Shown here piece by piece: positions 5,343 to 10,949 of a stretch of DNA of 10,949 nt (its first letter is position 1; each line of letters starts with the position of its first letter). Location: contig DAOVNC010000079.1 in assembly GCA_030630445.1 (NCBI GenBank), positions 1-10,949 on the forward strand, given 5' to 3'. Under the pieces are notes generated by a model that was not told the DNA's origin, did not search any database, and saw nothing but the letters and a program-made list of their open reading frames with translations. The position numbers and the translations under genes are program-made. Source of the stretch: Kiritimatiellales bacterium (GTDB lineage Bacteria > Verrucomicrobiota > Kiritimatiellia > Kiritimatiellales > Pontiellaceae).

Positions 5343-7427
5343 TTAATTCGAGGTTGTATAGGCGTTGTCTGGTTCCTTGGAGAGGTTCACCAAAGGTACG
5401 CTCAACACAATCGAGGTTCCCTTGCCTGGTTGCGATACAATCTCCAACCTCCCCCCCATTTCCTTTGCACGTTCTTTCATGTTGTCCACGCCACAGCCAT
5501 CCGATGCTTCCTCTGGATCAAAACCGCATCCATTATCGCGGACAGATACCTGAAGGAGTTGATCGTCCGTTGAAAAAGCCACCCACACCTGGGTTGCGTG
5601 AGCATGGCGGACGCAGTTATGCACGGCCTCCTTGAAAAACATGATCAAATACCGTTTAAACGCTAACGCGACCTCCATATTCGGGCAATCTGGCGGGATT
5701 TCAACAGAAAGCTCCATACCATGCAGCACCCGGTCCGCCCGTTCAACCAGCTTTTTTATCAAGTCCGGCAGATGGATCGTGCTTTGATCAATCACCCAGA
5801 CTACCTCCCGCAACGATACACAGGCTTCGCGGGCCATTAGTGAAAGGTCGCCAAGCTCCTCCTTCATCTCGGCATCCGAGGTCATATTTTCCAACTGTTC
5901 AGCCGTAAGCGAAATGCTGCCCAGACTACTACCGACCTCATCATGCAAATCGCGGGTAATGCGCAACTTTAATATGTTCAGGACGCGTCGGCGTTGTCGC
6001 TTCAGAAACACCCTTCCAAAAATCAAGGCCATACAGAGGATGACGCTCCCCCAAATACTGATACGTAGCTGAAGTACACTCCATGTTTCCCGGGCCAATG
6101 CCAGCTCCCTTTCCATCACCGCCAGACGCCGGTCCAGCGGCCGACGCTGCGCAAGTCCCTTGATCCATTCTCCCTGCGGCAAAATCCGCCGTTGCCGGCT
6201 GCAGCCATCGACTAGGCGCGGCAGTTGGTCTAGGTATTCATCGGGAATCCCCTGCGCGGTGACCTTGCAGTCGACCGACCAGACCTCTTCATTGTGGGAA
6301 ACCGAAATCTCCCCCAGCCCTAAAATCCGTTTTCCCTTATATTCACGGAGTCCTTCCATGGTAATGCGAACGTATCGTGCGTCATACCCTTCGCATTTCA
6401 CAGAAAATAGGTCGCCACGGTGTATGTTCCCGCTGGCATTTTTCACCCCGAATACCCCAGCCTTTTTGAAGTCCGGATCGGTTGAAAGCTCCACCGAGAT
6501 TTTCTCCGGAAATCCAAACGCCGACAGAGCCAGCAGATGCGGCGCCATGGCCGGCCAGAAATCAATGGGTCCGATGTCCCGCACACGGCCCAGATCCAGC
6601 GTGAACTGCACCTTGTCCGAAAGCGGCACTCCTCTTCCAGGTCGGATCAGCAGATCCTCCGATACAACCGTTTCATCGCTAAGAGGAAACCCAAACCCGC
6701 CCACACCGTCACGTAGGTATTGGGTATCCCACTCCGGCGGCATTGCGAGCGAATCAGACGCCTCTATCTTCGTGGTAATCCACACGCCCATGTTATCACC
6801 AACCTGACTGCCTGACTTCTGGCGGAACAGATAGATTTCACCCAGCGCAAAATACGCCATGCCCGATTCCCGCACCCCCTGCGGAACCGTGATGCGAACC
6901 TGCTTCGTGATCCGGTTGATCCCCGAAAAAAAGACCGGATACGGACCCGGATCCGGAAAATCTTCATCCATCCAGTTCACGACCGTTTCAAACTCGTCCG
7001 TTTTTCCATTCAGCACCTCGATCTTGAAACGCTTTGGAAAGGCATAGGCGCCGCCCTTGGACTTCATCGGATTAAAGGCCGGAGCAAAGGCAATCGAGTC
7101 GATCATAGGAGCCCAGACCATCTTGATATCAAGTTGGTGCGGCGGAAGCGAACCGTCGGGGCCGGGATCTTCGAACAAGGAATGGTAGCCCAGATGGTCG
7201 GACTGGAATTTTGGATCATGCTGCGGCAGCACGGATATCTTTTTGAGCAGTTGATCCCGCTCCGCCTCCAGTTGTTGGACACGCGCGCGCGGCCACCGCG
7301 TCCATTCCTCGGGCAGGTCGGCGGACCGTTCTGAAGGAAAACGCGGATCCACCTGCTCGGCCACGACGAACCCCGCCAACGCCAGTATCCATCCCGTAAA
7401 AAACAACCTGAAGCAAGCCTTCTTCAT
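5343..7427 (-). CDS. Membrane sensor histidine kinase (HisKA_3) with two discoidin-like periplasmic domains
   Basis: A 694-residue protein. A signal peptide or N-terminal membrane anchor (about 5-23) leads into a large periplasmic part. A short coiled-coil segment lies near 45-66. Two beta-sandwich domains follow at about 100-220 and 265-378, each ending in a discoidin/F5-8C-like pattern (YFALGEIYLF and YVRITMEG...LGLGEISV). A second charged helix (427-450) precedes a transmembrane helix at about 454-475. The cytoplasmic part has the HisKA_3 dimerisation helix with phospho-acceptor H495 in RDLHDEVGSSLGSISL, then the ATPase domain with N604 (N box), DNGCGFD at 631-637 (G1) and GCGVDNMKERAKEMGGRL (G2). 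All catalytic motifs are intact. It should sense an extracellular ligand, plausibly a glycan, and phosphorylate the adjacent LuxR-type regulator. It starts 59 bases after the sulfatase stop, without a strong ribosome site, so translation may depend on read-through from upstream. Confidence 0.95.
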   Translation of the reverse strand: MKKACFRLFFTGWILALAGFVVAEQVDPRFPSERSADLPEEWTRWPRARVQQLEAERDQLLKKISVLPQHDPKFQSDHLGYHSLFEDPGPDGSLPPHQLDIKMVWAPMIDSIAFAPAFNPMKSKGGAYAFPKRFKIEVLNGKTDEFETVVNWMDEDFPDPGPYPVFFSGINRITKQVRITVPQGVRESGMAYFALGEIYLFRQKSGSQVGDNMGVWITTKIEASDSLAMPPEWDTQYLRDGVGGFGFPLSDETVVSEDLLIRPGRGVPLSDKVQFTLDLGRVRDIGPIDFWPAMAPHLLALSAFGFPEKISVELSTDPDFKKAGVFGVKNASGNIHRGDLFSVKCEGYDARYVRITMEGLREYKGKRILGLGEISVSHNEEVWSVDCKVTAQGIPDEYLDQLPRLVDGCSRQRRILPQGEWIKGLAQRRPLDRRLAVMERELALARETWSVLQLRISIWGSVILCMALIFGRVFLKRQRRRVLNILKLRITRDLHDEVGSSLGSISLTAEQLENMTSDAEMKEELGDLSLMAREACVSLREVVWVIDQSTIHLPDLIKKLVERADRVLHGMELSVEIPPDCPNMEVALAFKRYLIMFFKEAVHNCVRHAHATQVWVAFSTDDQLLQVSVRDNGCGFDPEEASDGCGVDNMKERAKEMGGRLEIVSQPGKGTSIVLSVPLVNLSKEPDNAYTTSN

Positions 7428-7486
7428 AGAGAAGGTACTCTAGTCCGGGCGTGGATGAATCCCAAGATGTTTCTATCGCACAGGGG

Positions 7487-8998
7487 CTATGGACGCACCC
7501 TGCCGTCCTTGACGAGTTTTTCAAGGATCTTGTCCATCTCGCCGGCAATCTCCGGAAACTCGTCAATCACGTTGGTGGTTTCGGCGATATCCTTGTCGAG
7601 GTCGTACAGCTGGCCCTTTTTGTTCTTTGGCGGGGCGATATATTTCCACTTCCCGCGCCGTAGCGCCTTGCCGTAGGCCTCTTCGACCATGAACGGTAGT
7701 CCGGCAGGATCCCGGCCGAAGAAGGCACGAAGCATGTTTCGGCTGTCAGGGGCTTCGTCGTGCTCGAGTTTAATATCGAACAGTTCCGCGAAAGAGGCCA
7801 GCAAGTCGATCTGGCTGACGAGTGCATCGGAGGTTCCCGGCTTGATTTTACCGGGCCAGCGAATGATGAATGGAACGCGGGTTCCGCCTTCGTAGATCTG
7901 GTATTTTCCACCCCGGTACGGTCCTGCGCCAAAGTGTCCGCCGTCACTGGCCGCATTGGAGGTCCGAACGGTGGTTCCATCCTTGTAGCCGTCGTCGTAG
8001 ACGGGACCGTTGTCGCTGGAAAAGATCACGATGGTGTTTTTCGTCAAGCCGGCCTTTTCCAGCATCTTCATGATTTGGCCGGTGGACCAGTCGAGCTGCA
8101 CCATGGCGTCGCCGCGATAGCCCAGCGTGGTCTTGCCTTGAAACCGCGGATGGGGAGTGCGCGGCACGTGGATATCCTGCGATGCAAAGTAGAGGAAGAA
8201 CGGCTTGCGCTTGTGTGCGGCGATAAATTTTGCGGCTTGCTTCACAAACTCGTCGGCCATGGTTTCGTCGTCCCACAACGCCGCCTCTCCGCCTGCCATA
8301 TAACCGATGCGCCCAATGCCGTTGATCACACTATTGTTATGCTCGTGCGAGCTTTGGTAGTAGGTCATCGCCTCGCGGTTTGTCTTTCCATCGGGATAGG
8401 GCGTACTGCCCGGCCTATCCACCGCCGCCTTGCTGCGGCCGACATGCAGCGGGTCGGATGGATCAAGATTCACCACACGATGGTTTTTGAGATAGACGGT
8501 TGGAACGCGGTCGTTCGTGGAAGGCAGCAGGAAGGAATAATCGAAACCGATTTCCAGCGGTCCCGGCTTTACGTCGGCGTTCCAGTCGACCGGAGTGCCC
8601 TTTTTGCCAAGACCCAGATGCCACTTGCCAATCACTCCGGTGGTGTACCCGGCTTTCTTGAACAGTTTCGGCAGCGTCATGATGTCCGTCGGGATCGTCA
8701 ACGGCGCATTCGGCGTGAGAATCCGCACGCCGTGGCGGAACCCATGGACACCGGTCAGCAATGAAAACCGCGATGGCGTGCAGGTGGCGGCCGTGCAATG
8801 GGCATCCATGAACTGCAAACCCTGCTTGGCCAACCGGTCGATATTCGGCGTCGGAATCAGTTTCGCGCCATATACGCCAACATCGCCGAAGCCGACATCA
8901 TCGCCATAGATAATCACAACATTCGGCCGCCACGCAGCCATGGTAGCCGTCGCCAGCGCAACCATCCCTATACACCCCACTAAACCAAATCGTTTCAC
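7487..8998 (-). CDS. Secreted S1-family (arylsulfatase-type) formylglycine sulfatase
   Basis: A 503-residue sulfatase, a normal length. GTG at 8998 is preferred: AAGGAG (9005-9010) is exactly six bases before it, while the in-frame ATG at 9004 directly abuts that site and the ATG at 9022 lies upstream of it. From 8998 the protein begins with a clean signal peptide (KRFGLVGCIGMVALATATMA). Numbered from 8998, metal ligands D33-D34 are in PNVVIIYGDDVGFGD. C73 is in CTPSR, the C-x-P-S-R signature in which the cysteine is oxidised to formylglycine. K125 and H127 are in GKWHLG, H277 in SQDIHVP, and D329-N330 in SSDNGP. All expected active-site positions are present. Family enzymes remove sulfate esters from glycans. 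The substrate is not readable from sequence, but a neighbouring GH101 enzyme suggests a sulfated mucin-type or GalNAc-containing glycan. An anaerobic-type maturase would be needed elsewhere in the genome. Confidence 0.97.
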   Translation of the reverse strand: MKRFGLVGCIGMVALATATMAAWRPNVVIIYGDDVGFGDVGVYGAKLIPTPNIDRLAKQGLQFMDAHCTAATCTPSRFSLLTGVHGFRHGVRILTPNAPLTIPTDIMTLPKLFKKAGYTTGVIGKWHLGLGKKGTPVDWNADVKPGPLEIGFDYSFLLPSTNDRVPTVYLKNHRVVNLDPSDPLHVGRSKAAVDRPGSTPYPDGKTNREAMTYYQSSHEHNNSVINGIGRIGYMAGGEAALWDDETMADEFVKQAAKFIAAHKRKPFFLYFASQDIHVPRTPHPRFQGKTTLGYRGDAMVQLDWSTGQIMKMLEKAGLTKNTIVIFSSDNGPVYDDGYKDGTTVRTSNAASDGGHFGAGPYRGGKYQIYEGGTRVPFIIRWPGKIKPGTSDALVSQIDLLASFAELFDIKLEHDEAPDSRNMLRAFFGRDPAGLPFMVEEAYGKALRRGKWKYIAPPKNKKGQLYDLDKDIAETTNVIDEFPEIAGEMDKILEKLVKDGRVRP

Positions 8999-9004
8999 AT
9001 CCAT

Positions 9005-9010
9005 CTCCTT
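9005..9010 (-). promoter_or_regulatory. Ribosome binding site that decides the sulfatase start
   Basis: AAGGAG on the minus strand, followed by six bases and GTG at 8998. The spacing to GTG is optimal, whereas the overlapping ATG at 9004 has no spacing at all. Confidence 0.65.
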
Positions 9011-9058
9011 TATTAAAATCATGCTACATGCAATACATAAGCTCCAACGGTCGTGCCG

Positions 9059-10949
9059 CTACTTCCTGTCGATCACAAAGTCGTCGATCACGAACAGCTT
9101 CCCATGCGACTTTTCGGTTTCGAAGGCGACATAGTAGTCGGTGTGGCTGCCGGTCCTGAAGGTGGCGGAAAACTTTCCGTTGCCTTCGGGGATGGCTTCG
9201 TCCAGCGCCTTGGCGTCATCGCCGCCGTCCTTGGTTTTCACTGTCACGCGGTAGTTGGCCTTGTCGTTGATGTAGTTGAAGCCAATCCGATAGCGGGTGT
9301 TTGGAGCCAGCTTGAGGGTCGACTGCACGGTCCGGTAGATTTCGCCGGTCTTGTTCTCGTTCTTGTTCTTGAGGGAAAACCGCCCGTTGATCGTATCCGA
9401 GGTGTACCCAGGATTCAACTCGGAGAGATGGGTGTGGTCCGTTCCGCTGGCGGCCACAAACGGGCCCCACTGTTCATCCACGTTTTCAAAGTCCTCGAAG
9501 AGGACATGTTTTCCCTGCGGGGTTCTTCCGGCCAGCGTGGCAATCCGCACATCGTCGAACTGCGCCGTGGAGGCGGAGTCGCCCTCCTCCACCCGTAGCA
9601 GCAACATGGCTTCCGACTTGCCCTGCGGGACATCAAACACAACCGCGAGCCGCTGGAACGTCGTTCCACGATATTTCGCCCGGCCTTCGGAGCGGTTGTG
9701 GTCGGTCCGGTCGACCCAGTTCTTCACGCTGGTGCCGCCGGGCACTTGAACGCCGATCTGCGCCTTGCGTCCGCCGGCGACATTGACCCATACGGAGGCG
9801 GAATAGGTTTTACCGGCGACCAGGCCGGTAATTTTCTGGGTGATGGTTGCGTCGGCCCCGCTGTTCTTTGCGGCATTGACCGTCAGCATGGCGTTGGCAT
9901 TGCCGTCGACCTCGATGGTGATGTGGTCCGTTCCGGAAGCTGCCGAAGCCTTCGTCCACGTCGAAAAGCCATGGCTGCTGAAACCCTGGTCCTTGACCAG
10001 GCTGCCTTCGCCCCAGACGGTTTCCTGCTTGGGTTGTTCTGATTTGTAGACCACATACGGGGTGTTCGCTTCGGCCTTTACCGTCACCTTGCCCTGCTGC
10101 GAAACCTTGAGATCCGAAACGAATACCCGACCAAGGGGGGTAAGCTTGTACAGCTTGATCCGGCGTTTCCCCGACCAGGAGGCCGGAAGGTTCCAAGTGG
10201 AGGAGCCGCCGCCGGAGTTCCAATGGTAGGCCTTTTCCTCTTTTGCCGGATCCCAGGGAATGAACATGGCCTTGCCGTCGCTGATGAGGTTGCCGTCCTT
10301 GTAGAGCTTCCAGCCGTCGCTGTTGTCGACATGGACACCGCCTTCGAAATCAATCCGGGTGTCGGTCATTTTCATGATCGGGAAATGCTGCATGTATTTG
10401 GTCGGCAGGTTGTCCAGGAAGAACGTTTTAACCACCCTGTTGAAGTTATAGTTGTTTTCCCATCCGCCAATACCAAACGCCTTGGCGCCTTTGAGCAGGG
10501 GATCCTGCTTAAAGAGATCGGCTACATGGTTCTTTATGAACCGGATCAACTTGGTATCGGGCACGGCATAGAGATGGTGCGCCCAGAGTAGCTGCCGTTC
10601 CATCGGGCCGAAATATTCCGAGGCCACCAACCAGCCATTTTCGTTGAGCTTGGTGCCGAGCTTGTAGGCGGCCCAGAAGTCGTTGCCGTATTGGTTGCCA
10701 TAGACATCGACATAGACCCAGGAAAGTCCCGGCAGTTCGGCATGCATCTGGTCAAGCCGAGAATACAGGCTGCCCGAAAGGATATCCTTTCGGTAGTCGA
10801 TCTTCAAGGATCCGTCGTACCACCACCATCCGCCCACATGCGGAACCCTAAGGATGGTGTCGCTGAAGCTCTTCGCTTCCGGATAGGATTCGGAGACGTT
10901 GATATGGACACCCGGCTTTATGTTGTATTGCGGTGCATATTTCAGGAAC
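9059..10949 (-). CDS. Endo-alpha-N-acetylgalactosaminidase (GH101), C-terminal 629 residues; cut by right edge
   Basis: The frame is open from the right edge to TAG at 9059-9061. GTG 10837 is internal, not the start, because family sequence continues upstream (KPGVHINVSESYPEAKSFSD). GH101 enzymes release the core-1 disaccharide Gal-beta-1,3-GalNAc from serine or threonine of mucin-type glycoproteins. The visible catalytic barrel (residues 1-196 of the fragment) carries VYVDVYGN with D81 (10706-10708) and VASEYFG with E111 (10616-10618). Their spacing of 30 is close to the nucleophile and acid/base pair D764/E796 of the pneumococcal enzyme. Conserved aromatic stretches GGWWWYDGS and GGWENNYNFNR fit the family. 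A beta domain (about 198-310) and two C-terminal galactose-binding-like modules (about 315-473 and 475-629, the second ending FVIDDFVIDRK) follow. Only 60 bases separate it from the sulfatase, with no terminator, so co-transcription is likely. Confidence 0.92.
   Translation of the reverse strand, partial: FLKYAPQYNIKPGVHINVSESYPEAKSFSDTILRVPHVGGWWWYDGSLKIDYRKDILSGSLYSRLDQMHAELPGLSWVYVDVYGNQYGNDFWAAYKLGTKLNENGWLVASEYFGPMERQLLWAHHLYAVPDTKLIRFIKNHVADLFKQDPLLKGAKAFGIGGWENNYNFNRVVKTFFLDNLPTKYMQHFPIMKMTDTRIDFEGGVHVDNSDGWKLYKDGNLISDGKAMFIPWDPAKEEKAYHWNSGGGSSTWNLPASWSGKRRIKLYKLTPLGRVFVSDLKVSQQGKVTVKAEANTPYVVYKSEQPKQETVWGEGSLVKDQGFSSHGFSTWTKASAASGTDHITIEVDGNANAMLTVNAAKNSGADATITQKITGLVAGKTYSASVWVNVAGGRKAQIGVQVPGGTSVKNWVDRTDHNRSEGRAKYRGTTFQRLAVVFDVPQGKSEAMLLLRVEEGDSASTAQFDDVRIATLAGRTPQGKHVLFEDFENVDEQWGPFVAASGTDHTHLSELNPGYTSDTINGRFSLKNKNENKTGEIYRTVQSTLKLAPNTRYRIGFNYINDKANYRVTVKTKDGGDDAKALDEAIPEGNGKFSATFRTGSHTDYYVAFETEKSHGKLFVIDDFVIDRK

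Noticed and set aside
7760..8764. A 334-codon plus-strand open frame
   Set aside because: It is antisense to the S1 sulfatase, whose active-site motifs are all on the minus strand. Long antisense frames are common in GC-rich coding DNA.
9059..10837. GTG at 10837 as the start of the GH101 gene
   Set aside because: GH101-like sequence continues upstream in frame to the window edge, and the catalytic barrel would be cut without it.

Overview
The window looks like a glycan-degradation locus from a marine or anaerobic member of the Planctomycetota-Verrucomicrobiota-Chlamydiota group, most likely Kiritimatiellota (Pontiella-like). This placement is an inference. It rests on the combination of an S1 sulfatase, a second apparent sulfatase, a PEP-CTERM protein, a GH101 glycosidase and a large two-component sensor with a lectin-like periplasmic part. 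No rRNA, tRNA, CRISPR array or transposase was seen. Every convincing gene lies on the minus strand, so the biological order runs from right to left.

Right half (10949 down to 4500): this holds the 3' part of a GH101 endo-alpha-N-acetylgalactosaminidase (cut by the right edge), an exported S1 formylglycine sulfatase, a membrane histidine kinase of the HisKA_3 type with two discoidin-like periplasmic domains, and a LuxR/NarL-type response regulator. The gaps between the first three are about 60 bp with no terminator visible, so they are probably one transcript. The response regulator follows after a 207 bp gap that carries an imperfect palindromic element. The simplest reading is a self-contained unit for sensing and cutting a sulfated, GalNAc-containing glycan such as mucin-type O-glycans.

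Left half (4054 down to 1): three tandem, secreted, mutually paralogous genes. All share a ~190-residue beta-rich N-terminal domain (called the FDGNTGA domain here, after its conserved start) that I cannot assign to a named family. The first gene (4054-2119) has two copies of it around two Ig-like repeats and a C-terminal beta domain, and is broken by a one-base frameshift. The second (2034-1309) is a single copy with a PEP-CTERM exosortase tail. The third (1168 to beyond the left edge) has one copy, two Ig-like repeats and then the opening residues of a sulfatase catalytic domain, so it appears to be a modular sulfatase.

Between the halves is a 445 bp gene-free stretch (4055-4499) rich in small dyads. 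Short leader similarities upstream of the first two paralogues suggest they were duplicated together with part of their 5' regions. How the left-hand paralogues relate functionally to the kinase/regulator pair is inferred only from adjacency and the shared sulfatase theme.
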